Shown piece after piece: positions 1-13,895 of a DNA stretch of 64,000 bases. The stretch is from Mugil cephalus (Eukaryota; Chordata; Actinopteri; Mugiliformes; Mugilidae). The translations under genes and the position numbers were made by a program. Positions within the stretch are counted from its first letter, which is position 1; every line of letters begins with the position of its first letter. The stretch spans positions 9,476,616 to 9,540,615 of the forward strand of contig NC_061774.1 of NCBI RefSeq assembly GCF_022458985.1. Direction: 5' to 3'. A model generated the notes under the pieces. The model saw only the letters and a program-made list of their open reading frames with translations. It ran no database searches and had not been told where the DNA came from.

Positions 1-2544
1 AGAGTTCTGTGTGTTTACCATGTGTTTTTAATGAAGAAAACTGAGCTTTCGTCATTAAAAAAAAGCTGATTTTAAACTGAGGAATCTGAGTTAAACTCGT
101 TCACATTCTTCTCAGACATACAGTAACAGCCCATAGCCCTGGGTCAGCATCTGGTGTCACTGAGCAATAATCACACACAATGTGAACACATGAAATAATT
201 CAAAGACTAGATCCGGAGATCAGGAAATTTATTCACTTTAATGATGTCTGGAGAGCGATCAGAGCGGGTGTTGGAGCGTGAAAGTGAAGAAATCTGAGAC
301 ACCTGAACCTAAAGTGCAACCTTGGTGCTGAACGTAAACGAGGATGAAAAGAAAGCGGCCGCGTTGAAGCAAGTGCAGATCGATTCTCATGATTGCCAGA
401 TTATAAATGATTTTAATGGCTGTTAAGTATAATCAGCAGGAAGAGGCTGGATGCACTAAAGGCAGTGATCGAATGATTGCAGGTACACAAACCAAAGAGC
501 AATCAGCAGGAGGGTTGTGTGTAACAAGTCTGAATTACTCTGGATTTGTTTTGACCTCGACTCTGGAAGTGATTACATGAGCATGTCTCCCCTCGTAGTT
601 TGTGTTTTTCATTTTAAATCAAATAAAGGAAGAAAGTTTGGTCGGACGCCAATGCCCTCAAATGACCACTCGTCTTAACCAAACAATGAGCGAACCTTCT
701 CTGGAGCCAAGAAGAACAGAAACATGTTGTTGGGAGGAAAAGATGTGTGATGTCCATGAATCATCTGGGAGCTATGTGAGCAGCAGAAGTTAACGTAACT
801 ATCATTGTTTTATCATCACATTCTCATGTTTAATACTCGATCAATGCTCGCGTAGGAAAGTCAGGAGCTTTGCACTACTTCTTCTTTTTCATTTCTTCGT
901 ATAAATCAGACACAAATATACACATTTAGGAGCTCAGGATGCAACAACCTTGAATAATATTACCTCATTCTTTAAATGATGGTCTACTTTTTACTACCAA
1001 TTTCACAGCTGTGCAGTTATTTGTAAGGATAATACGAATAACAAAGCCTCTTACTCAGAATCTGCCGGCCCTCTCTTTGTGCACTGTTATTGTTTCATGT
1101 AAAAAGCTCCGATAGTGAGTTTATCTCAAATCCCTCCCTCTAATAGCTTTCTCTTTCTAATGAACAGTTCATAATGATCAGTAGATTATGTATAATTTAA
1201 AGGTTGCTCAAATTCTTGGCTTCAAAATAAAAACTTTCAGACCTCATCTTAGTGATTCGAAAGTCCCAGAACCTTTGTCTTTGTGGTTTCTCCTGTTCTT
1301 TAACTAATTATTCTTCTTCAACCTGCCTGATCTGCTTTCAACAACAACCGAGAGACTAATAAGTAAGAGTTAGTAATGTTTTTATATAATTAATCTTTCA
1401 TAGCAAAAATGTGAAGACTGTGAGGTCTGGTTATCTGGGATCAAGAAATGGTCCATTTCGTAGCAGGGAGCTTAAAAAAAGAGTAGGTCTCCATCTTGTG
1501 AAGGAGCTCTGCATGTTTTTTTCCCCCTACCTCTCCGTCTCTGGTGCACAAAGCTGATATTGTTGTCAAAGCTTTTTTACAGTGACCCGTTACAAGGAGC
1601 CCGGGACCATCTGGTAAAATAAACGGTCAAATAAAAAGCGGCTAACCGACACCGCCCTCGCTTCTGTTGCAGCTCGGCCATGGAAACGCTGAAGCTTCAA
1701 CTCTTCCCTCTCCTCTACGCGCACCTGGCCAGACGTCCCACATCCCCCCAGCCTTCCTGCCTCCCTTCATTTACCATATGAACCAGTGTCGCTTTCCAAT
1801 TAAGAGAAGAAACGAGGGTCTGGAGATGAGGAGAGACAGCAGCAGCTTCTGGAGTCAGCATGAAAGCTGCTCATTTGCTGACGTCCTGCTGTGTTAATTC
1901 AACCCCTGCATGAGTGTGTATGTTTTCACACTGGCCTAGTGAACTCTTTAATTTCATGCCATCAGAGGACCTCTGGTGTGGACAAATACACTCAAAGGAG
2001 CGAACACATGCCACTAAAAACATCAAGTCATTACATTTTTTCAACTTTTTATTCATATAGTACTTACTTCATAGCATTAATACTTCTTTCAATCGATAAA
2101 AGGAGTTGTCAGACTTTAATCCTAGAGTTATGCCAACAAAGGATATTTCAAAATATTTTAAGAATTGCAAAACAGAGGCAAAAATGAATGGATAGAAAGA
2201 AAAACACACTCCAGAGGGTTATTAAATTGACATTGTATCAGTAGCCTTCAGTCTACTGTGTGTGTTCACAGCTGGTTCTCATAGAACAAAAACCGACTGA
2301 TAAGAAAATGGTCCAAAGCTGTGCAGCGGGAAAAGAAGGATTTGGAGAGGTATTTTGTGGAGAACAGAAAATAGCACATATATCACAACCTCCTGTTGAT
2401 CCAGACATATTTATTGTGAATCTATTCCAATCTCCACGTGCATTTAAAGAGAAAGAGACCAGGCTATATCAAATAGAGTTTTCAATGATCCATCCAAGCA
2501 AAACCGTGCTCTAAAACTGACAACTAAATGTTGTTTGGCGTGAG

Positions 2545-2640
2545 AAAGGCTGGCTGTTTCCTGTCTTCATGCTAAGCTAAGCTAAACTAAGCTAACTGCT
2601 AACAGCTATGGCGTCACACTGAAGAGCTGTAACAAACTAT
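2545..2640 (+). repeat. Dispersed fish repeat (GCTAAGCTAA type), copy 1
   Basis: The stretch reads ggctggctgtttcctgtctt followed by repeated gctaagctaa units. The same order, a 'gctacctgtttccctctgtt'-like lead followed by 'ctaagcta' and 'gctggcttctgcctgtag', occurs again at about 29.61-29.71 kb. The shared order marks a dispersed interspersed repeat. The family name was not determined. Confidence 0.5.
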
Positions 2641-5004
2641 TTAAGACAACTTATGTGTTTATTTATCAAGATTTCAAACTATTCTTTCAACCTTAAACAT
2701 CATTCTTAACCTTGAAGGTGATTATAAAAACAATCTCACTTTATTGTCTGTTTATAAGCTGCACTTTTTGGTCATTTGTCAAATACAGCAAATAAATAAC
2801 CTGGGTACAAATGGTAAATTCAAAGTTAAACTTCTAAGCCAAGACAGAAAAAGAAAACTTTGAAGGGCTCAGAAACATTATGTAAATGCGAACATTTAAA
2901 ACCTACGCCACTGTGCCACAATGTGAGCTGCAGGCAAAACAGAGGGAAGCTTAAAGCCAACACTCTCTTTCAACCGTGAAAATGTCGCCTTGATGTATTT
3001 TTGGTGCTAAAACTGAGAAATCAAACGTCTAAGTTTTATCACATACCAGTCACTGCAAGTTGTAGACAACTTTGGTTTGACTTTGGCGATTAAAAGAAAG
3101 GATTGTAGTGAGATAATCAACAACTCGCACACTTTATATCAGGTCAGATTAATATGTGATGCATCATCAGTTTCAGCCTGTAAAACGTGATGAGTTGGAT
3201 TAAATCGTGACTGAAATTATGTTAAGTTAACCATTATGTGGGGGATTGTTGTTACATGGTGACGCTAATGCTAAATGCGAGCTAACGCAACATTAGTTGC
3301 GTGTTTTAGGGGTGTCCAAGCAGAAGTTTCATTTACTACGTTACCCTCCACAGTGGTTCCACTTCTTGTAATATTTTTGTAGGAGAGGCTTCGTGTCCAT
3401 CCAGTGAGTGCGAGTGGAGGGGTCGGTGAATATTGTCCCATCAGTCAGAGTCAGCTTTTTAAAATAACACCCACAGTCTCGGGGAGTGAGTGTATAAACA
3501 TATTGTCTAAAATATGTGTTTTCCTCACCCATTCTTGCCAAAACACTCCACTGAAATATGCTTACTGTCATGTACAACCTGTAGTGTTTGAGATGTGTTG
3601 CATCCAGTTAAGCCCCGCCCCTCAAATACATCACATTGTTTACAAACCCTGAAGGGGTCTATGCTCTGCTGACTTATTTTTATATCAAACAGAAATGGAC
3701 GGAGGGCAGACATTTATAAAACACAGACACAAAGTAAGAGAAGCTGTAAAGTCTGATAGTAATAAATGAGCTGACACACACAAATCAGGTTTAGAGATCA
3801 ATTAATCAATTTCACTATTGTTTTATAAAGCGTCAATGACAGTCTAAACAGACTGGGGACACTTTACATTAAGCATTTCTGGAAACAAGCCAGTACTAAG
3901 ACGATGGAGGGAAGACGAGAGACACAGAGATAATGACAGATGGTAGATGAATGAGAAAATAGAGGAGACCTGCTCAGTGCGTCATGGGAAGTCTCCCAGC
4001 AACCTGGACCTATGGCAGCATAACTAAGCCTTCCTCAACCCAAACTAGGAGCTGGTTCCTATATTTACAATATTTTGATATTGATATATTTGTACAAAGC
4101 TAAAATGTGATAAATATGATCTGATTAGTTGATTGACTTTGATTCGCTGTTGTGGATGTTACACTTCTCATCAATATTGACCTTAAAGTCAATGTTAAAA
4201 GTTGTTCACCTAACTCTTTTTGTGAAGTTTGAGGACCACCATCAAATGTCCACAAAGCCAGATGCCCCAACTCACACAAAAATCTTGAACCCCAATGTTT
4301 TGGGTTTGGTGGGTAAATGCTGCTGCAGACTTTTTTGACTTTGTATTTAACCATCATCTCATCAATTGGTTCCATTATGTGAATCATAAATACATAAAAT
4401 TATCTTTAAAGAACAATATTTTCAAAAATAAATCAACCCAAAACATAATTAACAAGAAAAACAACAACACTTAACTGATGACCAGTGTAGGCAGCCATTT
4501 TGAAACTTGACATGAATGTATCAGTATCAGTATTGAATGCTGGCATGAAGTCACATAACCTGGCAACGTAACCCATCCCTCCTTAAGACTTTCTCACCAC
4601 ATGAAGTGCATAAACTTAAATGAGTGTATCCCCAAAGATACAGACATTTTTTAATAAAGTTCTACCTAAAGTCCGTTATTACAGGTTCTTCTGGACAGTG
4701 GTGTTTGTGTTAAAACGTTGCCTCTTTGGCTCTTTCACTGTGATGTTTCTTACCTCTTGCTTATGTAGAGCAGTAACTTGAGCAGCATGTTATTACACTC
4801 ACAGGCAGCAGGACGCTCAGCTGACCCAGTCAAAGTAAAGCCCTCCATATCAGGAGTGGGCTAAGCAGCGCGTGGACCGTCCTCCAGGGACCACGGACCA
4901 GCAGTGAGTGGTGGATGGACTGCAGTCCACCACAGTACACCCAAGAAACCGGCTGCACGTGTGCTTTGAGTCATGCCGACCACAGAGAGCAATTCATCCT
5001 GCAG

Positions 5005-5141
5005 AGGCATCCGTGGATGTGACGGAGTTAAGAGCAGAGATTTCCTCCCTGGGCTCTCGTTTAAGTGCTGTTGATCACCTCTGTGGTCGGCTCCTGTTCA
5101 GACTCGGCCCCCAGACTACTCCAGATAAGTGGAAAATGTGA
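5005..5141 (+). CDS. Candidate 3'-terminal coding exon, unknown gene (weak)
   Basis: An acceptor-like stretch (attcatcctgcag) ends at 5004 and is followed by an open frame ending in TGA at 5139-5141. The frame encodes about 45 residues with a heptad-like segment (VTELRAEISSLGSRL) and ends in PDKWKM. The frame is open upstream to 4908, so the acceptor is optional. I recognise no family, and no partner exon was found upstream on the plus strand. It could be the end of a small coiled-coil protein, a gene remnant or chance. Confidence 0.2.
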
Positions 5142-6379
5142 GGAGAGGTAAAATGAACAGGCGGTTCGACACAATAGCAGGTTTGGAGGTACAGTAAGAA
5201 AGAAGAGGGTTGACTGCACTTTTCCTAAGGTACACTGCCAGTGTCAACTGGAAACCTGGACTTCTAGCAGAAACACATCAGGGGCAGATTTCTGAGGCAG
5301 ACGAGGAGAGAGCAGAAAGAAAACACAAAGTCATGACCCAGTTATAACAACACGATGATAACCTCATTTGGATCCAATGACAGCATGTCTTAACAAGCTG
5401 TCTACAGATACAGTTTGTTTGTTTGTTTTAAGTGAAATGTTTCTACTAGACCAAACTCAATTTGGGACTATTTAGTTTTTAATTTCACCAGTGAAAACTC
5501 ACCTTCATAAACACTCTTAGCAGCTTTATAAACGCAGCCATCAGACCGTGACAGGCATCAGTCACCAGGCTCACGGGGGAACACTGCCACCTAGAGGTCA
5601 CATGAATCCACCTCTCTATAACAGAGTTCAAACACTTTCTTAGCACACATTTGTAGTGATTGCTTACTGATCCTTGACCTGTGATGAGGTTTGTGGTCCC
5701 CAGTACAGAACAACCGTCTGTGGCCAAGTGGCTTAGACGAGTCCCCTCCATCACATTTAAATGAACTCTATCTGCTGATGAAGGCCACCACAGCACTCAC
5801 AGTTCATTTTAACTGTATCACAATGTCATACATTTTACCGTTAATCAGGTTTGAAGTTTGTAATGTGTACATAGTGGAGAACGTGCTTTACTTTTTGTTG
5901 TTGGTTACTTACAAACGTACATGATGCATGTGAAAACTGAAGTCTGAATATCTGATGCTTCTAGGGAGCTGTAAATGTACGACTGTCTCACTAGAGGAAA
6001 CAGTTATAAAATTGTAGATGATAGTCATAAAAAAAACAAAAACATCTCAAAAAATCAAAACCTAAATTGTATAATTTCCAGATTAACAACAGAATATATT
6101 CTTTGCGTTTGAAGCTGCTAGAAACTGAAGGCTCCATGGAGCTGAGACCCGCTGGACCTGAAATATTAAGTGAATATATCAATTATTGAACTGACAAGAG
6201 AAATTATTCTGATAAAGAAATTAATAAATATTCAAGTTAAAGTTCCAACTACTTACATTTTAATATGTACTCTTAAATGTTTAAAACAATATTCGGAATA
6301 GCGAATGAATCAAAGGCTTCGTCAATAATGACCGACTCTGAATGTTTGTTGGAGAAACAGTAAATCTGAATCAGCAGAA

Positions 6380-7796
6380 GTTGCCTTATGTAAAGATTTA
6401 TTAATTTATAATACAAGCATTTATGTAGACCACATTGCATTTTAGTTTTTACATTTATTCATACTGAGCTAAACTTCATAGCAGTGACACTGATTGACAA
6501 AAACACAAACCAAAGGACACTCGATGGAAGGAATCAAAAGGTTTCCGACTGTTTCTGAAGAAACCACAAACCATCAACACTCCCAGTGCACCACCTAATT
6601 TTTTTTAAGACCACATGCCCTCAACTAGTCCTCATTCAGTATGCCACGTGCATCACACACCCTCACTCGCACACACAAACGCACCCACACTAAAATTCAA
6701 CACATACCTATACACAAGATAAAAATTGATATATTTAAATTTCAATATTAATGATATTACTGAATTCCACGATAAAAGGCAAACGAGAAGTAACGACAGC
6801 ATCCAAATGAAAAAAGGAGGTGAAACACCGCCAAAACTTTCCTTTTTTTTTTAACTCTTCATCCAACGGGAGGATCTCTCCCTCTGCCTCGTTTTCAGTG
6901 TCCGTGAGAGGAGGGTCTCACGCCTCCCATTTCAAACTTGTCTTGCGTCTGCGTTTAACTGGCCCGCTGCGTCGACAGTCTAATCGATAAAGTCTCCGCC
7001 AGACAAACAGCCGGTGGCGACGTCCTTTTCCTCGCTGCTCCTGTTTTTCTCATGGACCCTCAGGTGTTTGACTCTCCCTGATAAAAGTTTTCCATTGGTC
7101 CACAGCCAGGAACAAACTGCTGCAGGTAATCGGTCCAGGCCAAACAGTCCAGTTAGTGAGGCAGAGATAGTCTATGAGGAGGATGGCACATTTTCTACCA
7201 CATAGGGAATATTAAGGTCAGTTCATCTGACCCAAAAACAAACAAACAAAAAAAAGCCATGAGGAAGGGGAGGTGAAACACAATAAACACTTCAGAATTA
7301 AACTGGTTAAGTGCAATGAGAGGGTTAACACCATTCAGTAAGACCTAGGGAAACATCCATGTGACTAGTAGGGAAGGGTTAAAGTCCCACACATCCTTTA
7401 TAGCACTTCTGTGTCCATGAAGAAGAGCGACGAGTTCCTGGGTCTTCATCTCTACATGTGACAGCTCTTGAAAACGTCTCCAGAGACAAAGAGATCCGCA
7501 CCGCGCGGATCCAGTATTGTTCAAAGTCGTGGTCTAACTACGACTGGGTTGACAGAGTAAAGGTTCGGGGGCAGAAAAGTGAACACATATTGGCACAAAA
7601 GAAAAACCCCTCAGATTGGACAAAAGTTCAACCGAAGTGAGCGATGGCCACAAACGGACTTCCAATTTATTCCAGGTCCACAGCTGACGGGATGACAGGC
7701 GGGAGAGAACGGAGAGGGGGCGATTGCATGTTTAATATGTGTGTTATGTTTGTGGGTGTAAGGTTAGGGTGGGGGAGGGGGGGAGGGGTCTTTTCT
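6380..7796 (-). other. ubl3: ubl3 3' UTR with poly(A) signal
   Basis: This is the stretch downstream of the ubl3 stop codon on the minus strand. It has no coding potential. An AATAAA signal on the minus strand corresponds to tttatt at 6397-6402, so cleavage would fall at about 6380. A very G-rich plus-strand tract at about 7763-7788 lies just after the stop. The extent is inferred and other poly(A) sites are possible. Confidence 0.5.
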
Positions 7797-10700
7797 TTAC
7801 AAGAGGAGGCAGCAATTACTCTCTGTGGTTTTTTCTCTGTTCCTTTGACCTACAGAGAGAAGAGAAGACGGCAGAGAGAGGAGACAAAAACGACCTGAGG
7901 TTAGCAACAGGAAGTACAAAGGCCCCCGCATGAAGTACCAGAGACACACTCGCTCTTCTATGTTACTCAGACGAATGAGTCGAGAGGAGGAACGCAACAT
8001 TTTTCACTGAAAACAAAGAAAAGCTCCTCACCATGAGAGTTGGGCTCTGGAAGAGTCTCTCTGGCGACCAGGTGCATGACGGTCGTCCGGCCCGGTGGCA
8101 GCTTTAGAGCTTCAGACACGAAAATACACATCACGATGGATTAATATTCAGTTTGTTGGGTACACGAGAGAAAAAAACGTTTTCTAATATGATGGTCCTG
8201 CACGAAATCTTAGCTTCATGAACGTCATGATATTCAGCCTTTACTTAAAATAAAAGAGAGCTTTTGATTCAACTCTGTAATTATGTAATTGTTCTAATTT
8301 ATTTCACTGTAATAAAGTCACACATTGATGCTGTCTTATTTGTCTGTTCTAAAAACCTTTACATTTTTACATACATGTTTACATTTTACCACTGCTGCAA
8401 TAAAAAAACAATATATATATTTTTTTATTTGATCATTTTATTTTCAATATTTTTTTTAGTTTTGCGCATGCTCCACGACTGCTGCGTTGCCGTGTGACCC
8501 CAGAACAAAAACATCCAAGAAAGCCGGTCGCAGAAGAAGACGAAGGTAAACAGAGCTGGTAGAAGAACCATCTGAGGGATAGCACCATCTTATCTGCACC
8601 AGAAGTAGCGCAAACATTACATACGAGATTAAAAAGAAAGTTGAACTATTATCCGACTGGTTGTTGTTTAAATGCCAGTCTGCCGCATGAACGACTCTCG
8701 TTTATTATATGACGTAATAGGTCAACCACAAAATGGTCCGTATTAACATGGCATTAACCCGCTGAAAAGACACATATCGCCACCTAGTGTGGAGGAGGAG
8801 GAGGACATGTTCCCGCCAGTTATTCGATTTTCTCCGCTGCATGTAAACTGGGACAAGGACTGTAGTCAGAAATTTGAATTTCGAGCACAGTTTGATTAAG
8901 CTCTGCATGTAAACGCACTGATTGTATAATGAAAATAAAGGGCATTCTATCCTTTTCTATTATACTTGGTGACTTTCTCCTCGTGAAAGACCCTGCTGCT
9001 AAGTCCTGGCATTAACATGTATCCTGAGTGACCTGATCACAACGGGCGGCTTAAAAGTAAAGGCGTGAACCAGATGAACTGAGGATACATTTGAGAACAG
9101 AACCTGCAGAAGAGATCTGGAGGTTTCCGTCAGTTTCAGTCTGATAAATGAATATAAATAAGAACCAATAAATAATGTTATTGCATACGAGTATGTGTTT
9201 TAATACCGGGTCTGAATATGAAATAAAACTAAAATAAAAGTAACTGGACATATTTGATGTTTCTTGAAGACATGTCACCACTCATCTATAGGAAAACATC
9301 AACACTGAAGAAGTTCAGGTGCCTTTGTTTTTATTTATTCCATGACTTGGATGGTGGTGAGAGATGAGAGACTGCAAGACCAAACTATTATTCTAAAAAT
9401 ACTGTTGTGGTTTAATAAACATCTGAAGGAATAATCTTTGGACACACTGGATAAGAACAGATGCTGACTGGGATTGTGAGGACAGTAGCACAGACTACTC
9501 TCAACCACATTTTGACATCACCTGCAGTTTGTTTACAACTGGGCTCTACGCTACTTCCTGTCCCTCCTTAGGTCCACAATGCCAGACGAATTACCCTCTC
9601 ACTCACTGCAGCTTCCCTCTTAACACCGAACCAGCCCGTCTGACAGTAAATCTTGTGCCAGGTACAGGTTGGAAAGCCCACGAGGTTGACGGATAAGGGA
9701 GATTAAAATAATTAAATTAGTTGTTCGACTCTTTTCATTTGCTGCTTCCACCGCTTTGTTTTGACTCAACTGCTATTGTGTTCAAACTGCTTGATTACAG
9801 GAAGACTCTTACAACACCAGGAGATTTGTCCATTTTGTCAGACCAGACATATACGAAGCTTTGTAAGAGCTGAGAGTGTATCAGTGTCCGCCATGCATTG
9901 ATAATATTACCTAATGAAATCCTGTAGTTGTGCCTGTGGCTGTTTATCTCAGTTATTAAATCAAACACACCCAGCAATCCTGTGACAAACACCTGCTTGT
10001 GATACTCAGCAGAGCTTTGTGAGTGTTACTATGTGGAGGCGTCTTACCTCCCAGGGTAACGTTGCCGTGAAGGAAGCGTCCCTGAAAGATGAGGCGCAGT
10101 ATACTGGGACTGCTCACCTGCTCTTCCTCCCATCCTAGAGACACACGAAAAATAAATGTATGACTTCCTACTAAGCTGACAATGGAGTTCAAAAAATGAA
10201 ATAAAAGTAAATATATGAGCCTGTCGTATTTTATCTACACACTGATAAGATTACTCCGATATATGTACACTGGTAATAGCATAAGCAATAACAAATAGAG
10301 GTTTTGATTACATACATGTAGCAGCACATCTTTGGACACACAATCCCGTCCATTAAGATTGACTCCGATGAGTATTTTGTGTCTAAAAAAACACTGTAAA
10401 CTGAATCACATATAACGTACCTGCAGGCCAGTTGTCAAACACATGCTTGGCGATGTCTGTGGCCGAGTCGTTCGGGGAGAAAGTGAAGTCTTGCGTTTTG
10501 CCACTGACCAGGATGAGGCGGAGGTGCACCTAAAACGACAAACGGAAACGTCTAAACCACTGTCCGCAGAAATGTCGCTACAGGCAACAGAAACTTCCCT
10601 TAAAATTCTCCCTAATTAGTCGCGGTGAAATCCCACCGCTTCCTCTAACCTCCTCAGACATGGGGTGACCTTCAGAGGGCTGTGAAGAGACAGGCATTCC

Positions 10701-13700
10701 AGTCTAATTAGATTTATCCAGACCAGATCTCCACCCTTTGACTGGGCAACTTCATTCACAGAGGGCTTACACTGAAGTGAGCCCCTGTTGCTAGAGACAA
10801 CAACAGATAAGGGTGGGGCTGAGGGGGAGAACACTGGCCCTTTAGTTCCAGGGTGCTGCCGCTCCGCTCCGGGCTGTCGGCCTAATGCGATAACCCCAGG
10901 TGTCCCAGACAGCTCTGGGCCATGTTATTAAATTTACATGGCTAGCGCGTAGCCCCAAGGGGGACTATGTATTAGTGTGTGTGTGTGTGTGGGGAGGGTC
11001 TTTAACAGCGGGGCTCCCTCTGAATTTTGTGTCCTCCAGGCAGCTACACAAACCAATCTGTTAGTGCCAATAAAGACTGGACTTCTTGTCCAACATGCCT
11101 ATAAAGTTGAAATGTTACCATAATGTCGAGATACAAATACCACAGACCGTTAATATATTTTAAAATATTTATTTACTGCAAAACATAGAAATAAAACACC
11201 TTCATGTGGCCTAACACTCACATTCAGTCTAATTTATTTATTTATTAAATATTAAATTAATTTATTATTTATGTGTCAATTTATGCTTTTTTTTTTCGTT
11301 GTGATTGTAGGATTGTATTAAACAGACTAATTATTTTACATTCTGTTGTCATTTTTGTCTCATTTTATATTTGTTCGATTTCATTTTACTGTGATTTATG
11401 TTTTGTATTTAATAACTAAAAAAGAATTGGTCCTGATCATGAAAACAAAACACGTTTTCGGACCAAACAATTGAAAAATCCTGACCTCCAAACAAAGTGA
11501 GGCATGAAATTTGTAAAGACATTTTAAATTTAAGATAATCAGAGATTACACCAAGTAAAACAACATTTTACACTTAAGGAAATCCACTACAAACCATAAA
11601 TATACAGTCACTTTCAAGTTCATTAGGTAAACTATTGGAAACAAACACATTTTAATATGACAGTCCTGCACTAAATCACATTCATGGCTGTTGAAACGGA
11701 CGGATGGAAGGTGGCAAATGAACTGTATGAGGAATTAGGAGGAGTTTGTGTAGTTTGTGGTGTTGTTAAACTGATTGAATTGACCACGTTCATTATGTAG
11801 CCTTCAAAATAATAGAAACATGTGCGGGTACGACAAAATACAGTTCAACAGAGCCACGGGCTGTTAAAATGAAAACAAAGTTGAATCAACAGCTACTACA
11901 AGCTTCATGAATAGAGGATGTAGTCAGGATTATTTAAAAAGTCAATGTTGGGCTGAGTCACAGTACCAAAATGGATGTGTGTGTATGTGTCATATACACA
12001 CACACATACACACACAGGAGTTCATCTGTATAAATATGTTTTATTTCCTGCTGTCACACACATTACACAACTACTTGTGATATTTTTAATGTTTGCAGTC
12101 TCTCTATGTATGCTCCTTGTCAAAGATGCAAAGCAGCACATAATTATAGCCTTAAGTTCTCTTAAGTCCACCTATTTTATTAGTCCATGGTCATAACTGC
12201 ATGAATCAAATTATTGATCGACTGTAGTCTTCAGTTTTCTATTTTTTTCTGGTCCATATTAATCCATTATCTCAAATCAATCACGTGCTACTCAAATATC
12301 CCCATGTACTAAATCTTTGTGCTGAACTCTGGAGTGAAAACTGACAGATGGGAGTACTTGTCTCTGACATTTGGCCTTCTTAAAAAGGTGGAAAATTAAC
12401 TTTCCTCGGTTCACAAATCACAGAGGACAGAACAAAGAGACTTAACCATGAGGTGTGACGTCAGGAAGGGACAACCCCACTCTCTGATCTGTTTACAAAT
12501 ACAATCCCCCCTTTGGTGGTCCTCTGGCATCCCCTCCCCCTCCTATGAACTGAATAACCTCAATGTGGGGTTACATACCCATGTCATCATTGACAAGCTT
12601 TGTCCCCATTCCTTTCATCCCCAACCAAATAAAAACAGCCAAATCTGCCTTGGTAACCGTGGCAACATTCTGCTTCAAACCCATCCTTGAGGTTCTCCAA
12701 TCAAAATAAAGATATTAAAGCTATCAATCGGTGTTATGACTAACGTTTGAAAGGTTAACATGACCACCAATGGCTTATCCGTTTTTGATTTTGGTCAAGT
12801 TTCCTAAAAACATAGTCAACCACAAGCCAATGCCTCGGGGTAGCTGCCAAGAGAGATGATCCTTTAAATCCCACTCTGCCTTGCTGTGGGTTTTTACCTG
12901 ATGTAGGCTTCCTAGACAAAACGTTGGATGAGGATTTTGTTTACATATAATCTAAAACAATGGTCTGACGGGAAGGACGTGTGCCGTAAACAGAAACGTG
13001 CTTATGTTCAATGGCGGCAGATACGTAGCTTTACTTATTGTTTTAATCAAGTGACTGGTTCATGATTGATTTGAAATAATAGAAGAATAAAAACAAAAAA
13101 AAGCTCAATGTAATCTCCCCAACAACATAGATTTAAATATAAAAATGATATAATGAAAGAGAGCAAAGACAAAAATATTTACAATGGGAAGAGTTGATCA
13201 GAATCTGTATATTTTTTTAAAAAAAAGAAAAAAAAAAAAAGCAGTTGGTTATTAAATTGACTACACAACATCCCTTAACATCACAAAACGTTTCTGGCAT
13301 TAGCACTAAAACACCTGAATGTTTAATTACACAGGTTAAAATAATGCTTCTTAACATCTTTGATAATTGATTAAAAATAATTTATGGCTTCATAAGTAGA
13401 AATGTCTGCCAGCTTTTCTTAGAAAAATGTCAAGATCACTTGCACCAGCTGCATAGCATAACATCAACTACAGTTTCTGTTATGGGTCTAAATAAGTGCT
13501 GCTCATTCCTGTGGTTGAGGGGGGGGAAGTAAAAGGGTACAATCAATTGGCATCTAACCCTTCAAAGGAAAGTAGGGCAACGTTTTAACTGAGATTAGAC
13601 AGATGGCATTCACAGGAACAGCAGTCACTATCCCAGTTAAGTGTTTGTGGACATTGGCTAATCCATAACCAACCCCCACCCCCAAACCAAAACACCTCAA

Positions 13701-13895
13701 TTATTTTAACTTAAGGCAAACCGTTTCTATAATGTCTTTAACCCCAGAATGATCAACAATTAATTGTCAACTACATGTTGGAACACACATGCCATTAGAC
13801 GACAGAGATGACCGTTTTAGCCCTGTGTTGTTGTTCTTGTTAAATGACTAAAGGAGGGTGTTACTCACCATATCAAGGTCCCTCTGGGTGGTCAT
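7797..13895 (-). CDS. ubl3: Ubiquitin-like protein 3 (membrane-anchored Ub-fold protein), complete
   Basis: Five coding exons join in frame: 13869-13895, 10421-10529, 10048-10134, 8032-8109 and 7797-7849, all with GT-AG borders. They give 117 residues, exactly the human UBL3 length. Exon 1 encodes only MTTQRDLDM. The ubiquitin fold spans about residues 10-88, with family motifs LRLILVSGKT, WEEEQVSSPSILRLI, QGRFLHGNVTLG and TTVMHLVARETLPEPNS. The C-terminus (QRNREK, then ESNCCLLL) ends in a CAAX-type box, Cys114-Leu-Leu-Leu, preceded by Cys113. A terminal Leu predicts geranylgeranylation, with possible palmitoylation of the neighbouring Cys. UBL3 proteins sit on membranes and act as a ubiquitin-like modifier linked to protein sorting into small extracellular vesicles; they lack the C-terminal Gly-Gly of ubiquitin. 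Intron 1 is about 3.3 kb. The gene is head-to-head with foxo4 across about 4 kb. Confidence 0.95.
8186..8240 (+). repeat. MITE-like repeat fragment (copy A)
   Basis: A short fragment in ubl3, just upstream (minus sense) of coding exon 4, contains 'atgatggtcctgcacgaaat' followed by 'cttcatga'. This matches the 'cagtcctgcactaaatc...cttcatga' block of the better copies at 11.6, 26.4, 34.6 and 41.6 kb. No terminal repeats are visible. Confidence 0.4.
10972..10995. repeat. (GT)n microsatellite in ubl3 intron 1
   Basis: A short run of GT dinucleotides (tgtgtgtgtgtgtgtgtggg) in the large first coding intron of ubl3. Confidence 0.8.
11605..11905 (-). repeat. MITE-like repeat (copy B)
   Basis: The copy starts with the terminal motif 'agtcactttcaagttcatta' and continues with 'cagtcctgcactaaatcaca'. 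It also holds 'gtagtttgtggtgttgttaa', the reverse complement of the 'ttaacagcaccacaaactac' block in copies C and E. It lies in ubl3 intron 1. The far end is poorly preserved, so the boundary is approximate. Confidence 0.5.
11975..12020. repeat. Self-complementary GT/CA microsatellite
   Basis: A (GT)-rich arm (gtgtgtgtatgtgt) is followed after a few bases by a (CA)-rich arm (cacacacacatacacacaca). The two arms can pair as a hairpin. It lies in ubl3 intron 1. Confidence 0.7.

Larger units (their letters stand above)
1..6380. other. AT-rich region without a recognised gene
   Basis: Both strands carry only short frames with no recognisable domain or convincing chain of splice sites. The exceptions are a fish dispersed repeat near 2.55 kb and a weak candidate exon ending at 5141, both listed separately. 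The region lies downstream of the 3' end of ubl3 and may be plain intergenic DNA or an intron of a gene outside the window. Confidence 0.5.
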
